Below, piece after piece: positions 24,870 through 35,505 of a DNA stretch of 64,000 nucleotides (position 1 is its first letter; every line of letters begins with the position of its first letter). The position numbers and the translations under genes are program-made. The DNA is from Vicia villosa (lineage: Eukaryota > Streptophyta > Magnoliopsida > Fabales > Fabaceae): contig NC_081181.1 of NCBI RefSeq assembly GCF_029867415.1, positions 124,997,042 to 125,061,041 of the forward strand, read 5' to 3'. The notes beneath the pieces were generated by a model. The model was not told where the DNA came from. It ran no database searches and was given only the letters and a program-made list of their open reading frames with translations.

Positions 24870-25560
24870 AAGACATTTTAATTATTATTTAATTTTAATT
24901 GGAATTTTTTGGTACCACTAGAAAAGTTCATGGATTGTTGCTTTTTTTAGCCAATTTTTTCCTATATAAGGTAGTGTTTTCCCCATTTTTAAACACACCC
25001 GTTTTATGAATAATCAACTCCCATCTCTCACTTATTCTCTTTCTATTATAAGTTTTATGAATAATCAACTCTCATATCTCACTCATTCTCTTTCTATTAT
25101 AAGTTTTATTCACTAGAGGTTGTCTTAGTATTGAGAGAGTGAAAAAATTCATATGAGAGTTGTGTTATACTTTTGTGCTGAATTTATTTACTCAAGAGTT
25201 TTATTCTCTTGTGATTTCGTAATAGATTTGAAGGTTGCAAGTTAAACCTATAAAATGCTTGGTGTAAGGTTCTTGGGTTGAACTTATGTTAAAACTCAAG
25301 TTAGTGTAAGGTTGTTTGGTTAAACCTGTGTGAAAGTTCAAGTTGTTGACTGTGAAAATCGTAAGAAAAAAATCTTGGAGACTGCGGTAGGCCTCATGGT
25401 CTAGAACAAAAAAGGATAAACTCTAGAGTGACATCTCTTAATATTTCTTCCATTTATCTTTTTCGTTGCTTAATCTCTGTTTCTTCTGTTTTCTTAAAAT
25501 TGTCTTTTTAAAATCAAACAATTTTCAAAAAAGTTTTTGAAATATGATTATTACAATTCA
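24870..25560 (+). mobile_element. Copia-type LTR remnant with a 51-bp doublet
   Basis: A TATA box (CTATATAAGG, near 24962) is followed by two tandem 51-bp units starting GTTTTATGAATAATCAACTC (25001-25051 and 25052-25102), then a leader-like region rich in GTGTAAGGTT repeats. The layout matches the R-U5 part of plant Ty1/copia LTRs and leads into copia coding remnants at 25572. Termini are not resolved. Confidence 0.4.
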
Positions 25561-25571
25561 CTCTCTCTTTT

Positions 25572-25772
25572 GTGTTTATAGTAGTTTGTTCAACAAATAC
25601 ATGTATTAAGTATGAAAATTTTAATTGCTTTTCTATAATAACACATGAACAAGAAGTTGAGTTATGGCACGTAAGAGATGGTCACTTAAACTACAAAAGC
25701 TTGTGTCAATTGAATTCCAAAAGAATGTTGATAGGAGTTAATTACAAAGGTATGTTCCAAAATGACAAATGA
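25572..25772 (+). pseudogene. Copia GAG-pre-integrase fragment
   Basis: The frame includes ELWHVRDGHLNYKSLCQL, the conserved LWHxRxGHxN pattern of the GAG-pre-integrase domain that lies between protease and integrase in Ty1/copia polyproteins. It is isolated: no gag precedes it and no integrase follows, so it is a fragment separate from the gag-pol copy starting at 26464. Confidence 0.65.
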
Positions 25773-26463
25773 TGGAAGTGAGTAAATTCTAATAAATGCA
25801 TGAGATAAAGTTTCACATTGGAAGATTCACTCACTTTGTAAGCCTTTATAAAGAGTGAATATCATTAAGTCTATAAAAAGACAAAAGAGGATAAAGTGCC
25901 ACATGGACAAATATGGTGGTCCCAAGCATTATGCCACTTGTCTCATCCATACAACCACTCGCCGACACCGGCCTCGGCTCCAGGACTAGGTCTGAGGGGG
26001 CGTAGAGGGGCTTGTGACGGCTTATAGACGACAATTGAGCACTCGGCTGGCCTATTACCGTTGTTCCTATTTATGGTCAGTGCTTGTGATTTGAATTTTA
26101 AATTCGGAGAATGGAAACTCTTCATGAGACACTACAGAATAAAACCATGCAATTGTTGGTATAACATGTTGTAGGTCAAACATCATAACTCTTGGTAAAA
26201 GGAATTGTTTCGCCAACGATCGCTACCTTGTGAAACAATATCAACATGGCCTATCAAATTTCAGACACTCTTCGCTGCATTCGAGTTTTCATCCGTCTTG
26301 TGCAAACTCAATAAGGCTGAATTATCCTTGGTATTCCTGCATCAAAACTCTAAGACAATTGAGAGTGCTTGAAATACTATAAGGAAAGTGTTTCATTCAT
26401 GATTCAAGCCTGGATCCGTTTAATTTTGAAGCGTTAAATAATAGTATTATAGTATCTCAAATT
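25773..26463. other. Non-coding stretch upstream of the copia gag
   Basis: A locally GC-rich segment (about 25965-26060) occurs in otherwise AT-rich DNA. It may include the 5' LTR or leader of the copia element that starts at 26464, but no direct repeat of it is found downstream of 30236, so I cannot define an LTR. Confidence 0.3.
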
Positions 26464-29400
26464 ATGGCCACCGACGCTTCTGTTTCAAGCATCAAACTGA
26501 TGAACCAGGACTTTGTTAAGTTAGATCGTTTTGATGGAACAAACTATACCCGCTGGCAAGACAAAAATGACATTTCTCCTGACTGCCCTGAAAATTCAAT
26601 ATGTCTCGGATCCTGATTTGGAGGTAATTCCAGAACCAATTGAGAATGACATTGATGAATTAAAAAAAGGAGAGGAAGAAACGAAAGGAAGATGAATTGT
26701 TCTGCCGTGGACATATTCTAAACACATTATCTGATCGTCTCTATGATATCTACACCAATACTGCATTTGCAAAGGAAATCTGGAAAGCACTTGAATTTAA
26801 ATTCAAGGCCGAAGACGAATGTACGAAAAAGTTCTTAATATCTAAATACTTTGATTTTAAATGTTGGATTCCAAGCCGATTCTTGAACAAGAACACGAGT
26901 TACAGGTTCTCGTGAATAAAATAAAAGTCGTGAAAATTGACATTCATGAATCTTTCCAACTCGGCGCAATCATAGCAAAATTTCCACCTTCGTGGAAAGA
27001 ATACAGAAAGAAATTGCTGCATAGTTTTGAGGATTTCTCATTGGAGAAACTTCAGAAGCACCTTCGAATCGAGGAGGAAACGAAGGATCGAGAAAAAATT
27101 GAGTCCAGTGGATTTGCTAAGGCAAATGTTGTTTCTGCAAAAGGAAAGAAAAAATATGATGGCATGAAGAACCATCTCGGCCCAAAGAAAGAACATAACA
27201 AGTTCAAAAACTCTGATGTTATGTATGTGGCAAACCCAAACATTATGCTCGAGATTGCAGGCACAATAAGCCCGAAAAATGAGGTTAATGTTGTTCATGT
27301 TAATGACGACATTATCTCTACTATAAGCGAAATTATGGCCATCAAAGGCAAAGTGTAAGGATGGTGGTATGACACATGTGCAACCGTGCATGCATATTAT
27401 GATAAAGCGGCATTCAAACCCTATACCGAAGTCAATGATGGACAAGAAGTGCAAATGGGAAATGAAGCACGATCTAGAGTTGTTGGAACAGGATCCGTCG
27501 ACCTCAACTTCACTTCCGGAAAGAAAGTCACTCTTGTTAATGTGCTTCATGTACTCGACAAGAATAGAAACCTTGTTAGTGGGGACTTGTTGGTAAAACC
27601 GGGTATTAAATCTGTATATGAATCAGGAAAATTAATATTGACCTGTAATGGTATATTTGTAGGAAAATGATATTCCATTGAAGGAACGATAAAACTTTAT
27701 ACTACCGACAATATTATTAATGAAATTTCCAATTCTACTTATATGCTTGAATCTATTTTCTTATGGAACTCTGGATTGATATCATGCAACATTCATGATT
27801 TTGAAAAATACGAAATATTTGTTAAATAAAAAATGATAAAGAAACCTTTCAAAAGTGTTGAAAGAAAAACAAATGTACTTGATCTTGTGCACTATGATCT
27901 GTGTGAATTTAATGGTATGTTGACCCGTGGGGGAAACCGTTATTTCATAACGTTTATCCATGATTGCTCTAGGTTCACACATGTATACCTTTTAAAGCAT
28001 AAATATGATGCTTTTAATGCCTTTAAGACATATAAAGCGGAAGTAGAAAATCAATTAAGTACAACTATAAAAGTAATTAGAAGAGATAGAGGCAGTGGGT
28101 ACTTTTCAGCAAAATTTGATGCATATTGTGAAGAATATGACATCATACACGAGTGTTCTGTGCGTCGCACACCACAATAAAATGGCATGGCCAAAATAAA
28201 AAATAGAACATATCAAGAGATTATAAATGCTATGTTAATTCATTCATAATTGCCATTTAATTTTTGGGGTGAAGCATTATTATCCGCATGTCACATAATG
28301 AACAAGATTCCTTTAAAAACAATTGGTATTTCTCCAAATGAGAAATGGAAAGGAAGATCACCAAATATTGGTTATTTTAGAGTGTGGGGGTGTGTAGCAT
28401 ATTACAAGAATGGATCCTAAAAGAATAAAATTAGGTCCTCGAGGGATCAGATGCGCCTTCATAGGATATGCAGCCAATAGCAAAGTATATAGACTTTTAA
28501 ATCTAGAGTCTAATGTAATTGTTGAATCCCGATATGTAGAATTCTTCGAAAATCTCATCACAAAGGATAAGAAACCTTAGAATCCCACAATTGAAGAATC
28601 TTGTGACAAATATTCGACACAGATTGTTGAAACACAACCCGAACCAAGGAGAAGCAAAAGGGCACGGAAAACTAAGAATCTAGGACCAGAGAAAATCAAT
28701 TCTCAACTTATTTCCGTTTATCTAGTTGAAGGAAATAGCAAGAATGATGTTCATAAAATTCATATTATTCTTCAAGTTGAAGATTATCCTAAAACATATA
28801 AAGAAGCAGTGGCTTCTAGGGACACTTCTTTTTGGAAGGATGCTATCCAAGATGAAATGGACTCAACTATGTCAAACCACACGTGGGAACTAGTTGATCT
28901 TCCGAAGGGATTATTGGATGCAAATGGGTGTTTAGAAAAAAGTATCACAATACCGGTACATTAAACACCTACAAGGCCAGACTAGTAACAAAAGGATTTA
29001 GACAAAAAGAAGGTGTCGATTATATTGACACATATGCTCTAGTAGCAAAAACTACGATGATTAGAATATTGGTTTCACTAGCTTCCTTGAATAACCTTAT
29101 TGTTCATCAAATGGATGTTAAAACAACATTCCTAAATGGAGATCTCGATGAGGAAATCTACATGGAGCAAGAAGAAGGCTACATGATTCTTGGAAATGAA
29201 CAAAAGGTATGTAAACTTGTTAAATATTTATACGGTTTAAATCAGGCACCAAAAAAATGGCATCAAAAATTTGACACTGCGATACTTTCAAATGAGTTTA
29301 TTTCAAACTCTTGTGACAAATGCTTATACATAAAGGTGCATGGAAACATTGTAATATTTCTATGTCTATATGTTTATGACATGTTGATTATTAGCAATGA

Positions 29401-30236
29401 AATGAATGGAATCTTAGAAACAAAGAGATTTCTAACTTCCACATTCAAGACGAAAGATCTTGGACTAGTTGACAATATACTAGAGATCAAAGTAAAACAA
29501 AATAGTGGGGGTTATGAACTTAATTAAATACGTTATATTGAGAAAATGATGGAAAAGTTTAAACACCTAAACTTTAAGGAAGTAAACATTCCATTCGATC
29601 CTAGTGTCAAACTTCAAAAGAACAATGGGAGAACTCTGGCACAATTGGAATATGCAAGTGCAATTGGATGTTAAATTTACTTAATGCAATGCACTAGACA
29701 TAGCATTTGCAGTTAGTAAGATGAATATATTTACTAGCATTTTCGGTTATTTGTTAAAGACCAAAAATCTTGGCCTTCATTATGGTAGTTTTCCTGCCAT
29801 ACTAGAAGGATATACCGATGCAAGTTGGATATCAAGTGTTGGAGATTATAAATCTACAACTGGGTGGATATTCACATTAGTTGGAGGTGCGATTTCTTGG
29901 AAGAGCAACAAACAAACATGAATTACTCTCTCAACCATGGAATCAAAGTTTGTGGCTCTTGCATCCGCAGGACAAGAAGCATAATGGTTGAGGGACCTTC
30001 TATTGGAGGTTCTGTTAGCTAAAGACAATGTTTCAAAAGTGTTGATACATTGTGATAGTCAAGCCACCCTAGCTAGAGCATTCAGTGAAGCATACAATGG
30101 AAAGTCTAGACACATAGGTCTTAGACACTCTCTCGTGAGAAAAATGACCAAGGATGGGACTATTTCACTGACATATACACAAACAAGCTATAATTTAGCT
30201 GATCCATTTACTAAGCCACACTGGTCAGAGATTTAG
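26464..30236 (+). pseudogene. Decayed Ty1/copia gag-pol
   Basis: Domains in polyprotein order. Gag (UBN2-like) starts at ATG 26464 with LDRFDGTNYTRWQDK, then shifts frame near 26569, 26680 and 26858. Protease region is WWYDTCATVH near 27366, just after a stop. Integrase core, 27833-28180, has IRRDRGSGYF and then a stop in the TPQ-NGxA motif. Reverse transcriptase, 28928-29527, has KARLVTKGFRQKEGVDY and the active-site box reading YVYD (29369-29380) instead of YVDD. RNase H, about 29790-30236, has TDASW, STMES and HIGLRHSLVR motifs, with stops at 29919 and 29983. The zinc knuckle is unrecognisable. Many stops and shifts mean an old, dead copy. No LTR pair is visible. Confidence 0.9.
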
Positions 30237-30535
30237 TAAAGACTACCTCGAAAGGTATGAGATTAAAACTCCTTGAATGAGGGTTTCGAAAATGATAGCA
30301 ACCTAATATGAAGTTAACACATCTTAACCTAAGGGTAACAATTTTTACAAAAATAAAACTTTGTCAAAACCAGCTAAAACCGTTGCCAAAATTCAGGAGG
30401 GACTAAAAATGAAACTGAAATATTTATAGGGACCAAAAACTTATTTAACGCTTAAAAATTTATTCATATATGAAATGTTTTTTTTTCCTTTATCTATTGA
30501 ATCATTTTACACTACTTTATCGATTTAAAAAAACA

Positions 30536-30536
<1 letters not shown>
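30237..30536. other. Non-coding stretch after copia RNase H
   Basis: It contains the typical post-RNase H tail of copia elements (to about 30350), then unassigned AT-rich sequence. No 3' LTR is evident. Confidence 0.35.
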
Positions 30537-30600
<64 letters not shown>

Positions 30601-30610
30601 ACACACACAC
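30537..30610. repeat. (AC)n microsatellite
   Basis: About 37 near-perfect AC repeats grading into ATATATAT on the right, next to the left arm of the foldback element. Confidence 0.97.
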
Positions 30611-30743
30611 ATATATATGGCATATCATATGAGAATGTTTTTTTATATGAAAATGTGAGAATGAATCTGAACCATTAGATTTTAAAATAAGGGTGAAGAT
30701 TATGTGGGAATCTGTTTTTCTCTCTCCTCGATTATTAAAATAA

Positions 30744-30985
30744 GGGTTAATACCTATTTTGCCCCCTGCCATATAGGGCGCATTTGAAAAACCCCCCTGC
30801 AAAAAAAAAAGTTGCAGGAATTCCCTCAACATTTTAAAATAATTCTTCTTAAAACCTTTTCCATGCCACATCACAAAAAATGCTGATCTGTCACGTTTTT
30901 TTAATATTTTTTTTCAAAACTTAAATGCCACATGTGTATTGGATAGGGTAGAAAGACAAAAATGACCTTCAGTGTTAACACATAA
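30744..30985 (+). repeat. Left TIR of the MULE
   Basis: Reverse complement of 34759-35000 with few mismatches and one homopolymer length difference. It ends CACATAA. Confidence 0.9.
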
Positions 30986-31185
30986 TTTTTCCCATTTTAA
31001 ACCCTAACTAAAATTGATTCTTCATCTTCACAGTCTATGCTTTTTCGTTCATCATCTTGGGAAGTTGCTGCTAGGGTTGCATTCATCCACATTGTCAAAA
31101 GGTAAGTTAAATCTTCTTCTCCATTGAACTTATTTTAATGACTGGTCACGAATAGTAATGTTTAGGTACTTGGGTGTTTGCAGAA

Positions 31186-33813
31186 ATGGGGTTTTTTTCA
31201 GTTATCTTTCACCATGGAGGAAACTTCGTGCAAGACAATCACACGTTTTACAGGGGAGGGAGCTAAACCATTGTAGAAGGGCAAGACTCTGACAAGTGGA
31301 GTTTTTTTGAAGCTGTTAGCTTGGTGAAAGACTGGGGTTACGATTCTTTCAGGCTATGGAGGAAGATTTCAACCGTGGACGAAAGTTTTACCCACTTGAT
31401 TGATGACGCTCAAGCTGGAGAAATTGCTAATCACAGTTTGTCCTTTAATGTTGATGGACACATATGGGTAGAACATGGGGTTGAAGACATGATGACCAAA
31501 GTGTTGACTCCGGATTTTGAGAGTTTTAGTGACTCTAATGATGATGATAGTGCAGATGAAGATTATGAAGGAGGGACATCATTTGATGACAGTGAAGAAG
31601 AAAGGGTATGTGAAGGAGAAGAGGAAGACTTTGAAGAAGTGGAAGTAGAAATACCAGAGAGTGGTAACAAGGTTGAGGTAAATGGAAAGTCTATGAGATA
31701 TAAGATTATGGCATCGAAGGACACCAAGAAGATGAAATCTGTGAAGGGGACCAAAGTGAATCTTCTTGTTCCTAAAAGTGTTTTGGGTTCTAGTTCTAAG
31801 AGGAATGCTACCAATTTTAAAAGTAGAGAGATGGTATATGATAGTGAAGAGCTGGATAGCTCTGATCTCGATGATAGTGACAAGGATGACAAACAACCAA
31901 AGCCAAAGTATGAGAAGTTCAGAAGTGAGTTGGTCAACAAGGACTTTCAATTCAAATTAGGTATGGAATTCAAATCTCTTTCTGAATTTAAAGATGCAAT
32001 TAGAGACTGGTCAATTTTAAATGGGAGAGAGATAACTTTTGTAAAAAATGAGAGCTATAGGGTTAGGGTGGAGTGCAAGGGTAAATGTGGGTTTTTAGCA
32101 TTATGTAGCAAAGTGGGGGACAGACACACTTACCAAATAAAAACTTGGGTGGGGACACACACATGTGCTAGGGTATTAAATAACAAAACTGCCAATTCCA
32201 AGTGGGTCTCTAAGCTAGTTGTTGAGAAAAGAAAGTCACAAGGTAAAGTTAAAGTTTCAGAAATTATGACAGAGCTTAGAGATGTTTGAGCAAATTGAAC
32301 ATAGAATTTGTCTAAGGAATTTATATGCAAATTTCAAGAAGAAGTTTGGTGGTGGAGCTGCTATCAGGGACCTACTCATGGGAGCTGCCAAAGCTACATA
32401 CATCCAGGCATGGGAGAAAAAGATGAATGAGCTCAAGGCATTGGATAAGAAGGCATGGGAGTGGTTGATGGGAGTCTACAAAGTTATGGTGTAAGCATTC
32501 CTTTAGCTTTTACCCTAAGTGTGATGTGCTGATGAATAACTTAAGTGAATCATTTAATAGTACAATTTTACAAGCTAGGGATAAACCAATTCTTACAATG
32601 GTAGAATGGATTAGGAACTATTTAATGGGTAGGATTGCCAATAGCCTAGTTAAGCTTGACAAGTGGAAACATAATGTTATGCCTAATCCTAGGAAAAGAT
32701 TAGATAAGGAAACTTTGATGAGTGAAGAATGGCTGCCAACATGGAGCATGGGTGATTTATGGCAGGTGCATCATCCATATAATGGGCTACAATTTGTTGT
32801 TAATCTTGGGGAAAAAAGTTGTACATGTGGATTTTGGGACCTTGTGGGCATCCCTTGCAGACATGCAGTGTCTGCAATTCAATATCAGAATTTGAATCCT
32901 GAAACATACGTTGATCCTTGTTACATGAGAGAGGCTTACAAATGTTGCTATGAAAACAATGTCAGTCCAATTAATGGTATGGACATGTGGTCGGATGTGG
33001 ATGTTGAGAACATGGAACCACCTCAGTATAAGAAGGGTCCTGGCAGACCTAAGAAGTTAAGGATTAGAGAGCAAGATGAAAATGGATCAAGGATGATGAG
33101 AATTGGTGTGAGTTATAGATACACCAAGTGTGACAAATTTGGACATAACTCAAGGAAGTGTAAGAGCACTGAACAAGATCTCAATGCCTTGAAGAGAAAG
33201 GTAACAACACTGAACAATAATTGTTGATCTTATATATGTTTATGGCTTGTATTTCATGCCTTTATTGTTATGTATGTTTGTGACTTATGCAGAGAAAGAC
33301 ACCAAGGAGCAAAGCTTCTACATCTGCTGCACAAGCTGGAGTTGAACCTGAATGTGACCCTGAATTAGAACCTGAATTAGAGACAATGCTTGATGACATG
33401 ATGCAGGCTTTTGAAGAACAACAATCACGGGTTGTGAATCCAACCCCTGCATCACCTGTTCAAGCTGCAGCAGTGAATCCAACCCCTGCATCACCTGTTC
33501 AAGCTGCAGCAGTGAATCCAACCCCTGCATCACCTGTTCAAACTGCAGCAGTTAATCCAGTCCATGCATCACACGCTCAAACTGAAACAACAACCATAGC
33601 AGCTGATCAGCCTGAGTCTAATGCATCTGTTGCAAAAAAACTAAAAAAAAGGGACCCGTTGGCAAGCCTAAGAGGAAGAGGGTTAGTGAAAGGATTAAGA
33701 TTTTGGCAAATTCAAGGAAAATTAGTGGGCCTGGCTCAACTTCAGATGCACCATTGGTGATTGATGATTCTTCAGAAAAATGGAAGGACATTGCAAGAAG
33801 ATTGACTCAGTAG
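31186..33813 (+). pseudogene. MULE transposase (MuDR type), core-deleted and frameshifted
   Basis: ATG 31186 opens the N-terminal MuDR region (FHHGGNFVQDNHTFYRGG), then TAA at 31264; the frame stays open to 32289, through an acidic linker and the MuDR DNA-binding zinc region (CKGKCGFLALC...HTC). At about 32280 the sequence jumps to EHRICLRNLYANFKKKFGG, a late part of the transposase, so the DDE catalytic core is absent. Further frame shifts occur near 32480-32500. The SWIM zinc finger (CTCGFWDLVGIPCRHA), a CCHC-like knuckle (TKCDKFGHNSRKC) and an R-rich segment follow. An intron with GT at 33201 and AG at 33291-33292 (phase 0) leads to the last exon, which has a 13-residue tandem repeat and one more shift near 33640-33650 in an A-run. 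The original frame ends at TAG 33811. Mobilisation would need transposase from another copy. Confidence 0.9.
33430..33590 (+). repeat. 39-bp coding minisatellite
   Basis: Three near-identical 39-bp units plus a diverged fourth encode repeats of VNPTPASPVQAAA in the last exon of the MULE transposase. The unit length is a multiple of three, so the frame is kept. Confidence 0.9.
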
Positions 33814-34200
33814 TTTATTTGTCTCCTATTTTGTAACTTTAAGGACCTCTGATTATGCAACTTTATCTAGCATTTTGTAAGCACATAATGTGCCTTTTTG
33901 TAACTTTATTTGTAATGTGATTCCAAAGCAAGTTTTAAGTATAACGTTTGATGGGAGTTTTAAGTACAATGTGTTTGCTTTCGAACAAGAACTTCATTAA
34001 TTCAACATTTAAGTAATGTTTTACAAACAATTTTATTCAACAAATTATCAACACTGTGTTTGCTTTCAAACAAGAACTTCATTAATTCAACATGATACAT
34101 TACAATAGGACACTTTGTTTGGACACTCTGTTTGCTTTCAAACAAGAACAAGAACTTCATTACTTCAACATACTACATTACAATTGGACTATAAATACAT

Positions 34201-34590
34201 TTAACTTTGCACCATGTGTGTTACATGAATCATGAAGAAAAAATACATAGCAACAAGTACATCAATAAGAAACTTCAGTTTCTTCCTTAAATCATCAAGC
34301 TGTTTCTTCAAATCTTCCATCTTCTTTGTTAAATCTTTCTCCATTTTCCTCATCACATAAACAACTTCCCTGTCCATGACATTTGCTTCTCTTTCGCCAC
34401 AAAGCTCATCATCCCAATGAAACAGGTTACAATCATCTTCCCTCCCCCAAAACTTACACTTCCAATACTTTCTTCCAGGATTTGCAGCAGAATTTGTGAC
34501 AAACATCTTCATGGACATGTTATGGTCGCATTTAGGAGTAACCTTGTTGTTTGAAGAATTGCACGAATAAGAACAAACTGGGTAACTCAT
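34201..34590 (-). CDS. GRF-type zinc-finger protein carried by the MULE
   Basis: The intact 129-codon frame lies on the strand opposite the transposase. Residues about 21-62 form a GRF zinc finger (CDHNMSMKMFVTNSAANPGR, then KYWKC and DDCNLFHWDDE), a fold that binds nucleic acid in DNA-repair and topoisomerase proteins. A predicted coiled coil follows (about residues 76-108, KMEKDLTKKMEDLKKQLDDL), then a hydrophobic C-terminal segment (FLIDVLVAMYFFFMI) that could be a tail anchor. Such zinc finger, coiled coil and hydrophobic-tail proteins are common as anonymous plant genes. Its position inside the TIRs makes it a passenger or second gene of the element. No frame damage is seen, unlike the transposase. 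Expression and function are unknown. Confidence 0.75.
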   Translation of the reverse strand: MSYPVCSYSCNSSNNKVTPKCDHNMSMKMFVTNSAANPGRKYWKCKFWGREDDCNLFHWDDELCGEREANVMDREVVYVMRKMEKDLTKKMEDLKKQLDDLRKKLKFLIDVLVAMYFFFMIHVTHMVQS

Positions 34591-34758
34591 TCTTGCGGAT
34601 TGGATGAAGAATTAGATGAAGAAGAAGTATTACAAGAACAAACCGCGCGGATGAAGATGAATTAAAAAAACAGGACTAGAACTAATGGAAGAAAAAGAAC
34701 GATGGAGAAGAAGGTGAATGTAACATAGATTTAGGGTTTCCAAGGAAGAAGAAGACAT

Positions 34759-35000
34759 TTATGTGTTAACACTGAAGGGCATTTTTGTCTTTCTACCCTA
34801 TCCAATACACATGTGGCATTTAAGTTCTGAAAAAAAATTAAAAAAACGTGACAGATCAACATTTTTTGTGATGTGGCATGGAAAAGGTTTTAAAAAGAAT
34901 TATTTTAAAATGTTGAGGGAATTCCTGCAACTTTTTTTTTTTTGCAGGGGGATTTTTCAAATGCGCCCTATATGGCAGGGGGCAAAATAGGTATTATCCC
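34759..35000 (-). repeat. Right TIR of the MULE
   Basis: Inverted copy of 30744-30985, ending TTATCCC at 35000 and followed by the TTAAAATAA target copy. Confidence 0.9.
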
Positions 35001-35107
35001 TTAAAATAAATGATGTAGGAGAGAGAAAAAAAGATTTCCACATAATCTCCACAATTTATTTTAAAATGTAATGGTTCAGATTTATTCTCACATTCTCATA
35101 TAAAAAA

Positions 35108-35210
<103 letters not shown>

Positions 35211-35281
35211 ACCAAAAAAGGAGGAAAAAACTAAAGCGCAACTAGACGAGGAAAACTCAAACCACTACGATCATATTCCAA

Positions 35282-35505
35282 TTACTGCTTCCAATGAGGA
35301 GGACACTCTTCAAAAGAAATGTGTCTCTCATTCATGTAAATACCACTCTTTGCAATCATATATGCACAACGATTCTCTTCTCTATAGATATGACTCAACT
35401 CCACATCCCATTTCATCTCTATCAGGGATTTAATCTTATGATTCCCCGTAGTGGTATTCTCTACACTCCTAACAACCTCCGTGGAATCGACATTTATTTC
35501 GATGG
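35282..35505 (-). pseudogene. LINE RNase H fragment, left part
   Basis: The minus-strand frame contains INVDSTEVVRSVEN and DVELSHIYREENRCAYMIAK, the pattern of the RVT_3-type RNase H at the end of plant non-LTR retrotransposons. It is cut at 35505 by the Ogre-like insertion; the missing upstream residues (GLMLARKLGVR) are on the other side of that element at 51622-51665 in the same frame, which confirms the insertion point. Confidence 0.75.

Larger units (their letters stand above)
30744..35000 (+). mobile_element. Mutator-like element (MULE), 4257 bp
   Basis: 242-bp terminal inverted repeats (30744-30985 and 34759-35000) start GGG(T/A)TAATACCTATTTTGCC and are flanked by a perfect 9-bp target duplication TTAAAATAA (30735-30743, 35001-35009), the length expected for Mutator. 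The interior holds a broken transposase gene on the plus strand and a small GRF zinc-finger gene on the minus strand. Confidence 0.93.
30637..35107. mobile_element. Foldback MITE split by a Mutator-like element
   Basis: Outside the Mutator-like element, the left flank (30637-30734) and the right flank (35010-35107) are reverse complements of each other with moderate divergence; both carry GAACCATTA, an ATTATGTGG block and a CTCTCTCCT end near the centre. Removing the insert and one target copy leaves a palindromic element of about 200-250 bp. Its outer ends abut microsatellites, (AC)n/(AT) on the left and (AT)n on the right. Confidence 0.65.

Noticed and set aside
25846..26125. Overlapping minus-strand frames in the GC-rich segment upstream of copia gag
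   Set aside because: Short, mutually overlapping, no domain, and more likely part of an LTR or leader.
30512..30874. Minus-strand frame with a long CV repeat
   Set aside because: Translation of the AC microsatellite and the MULE terminal repeat.
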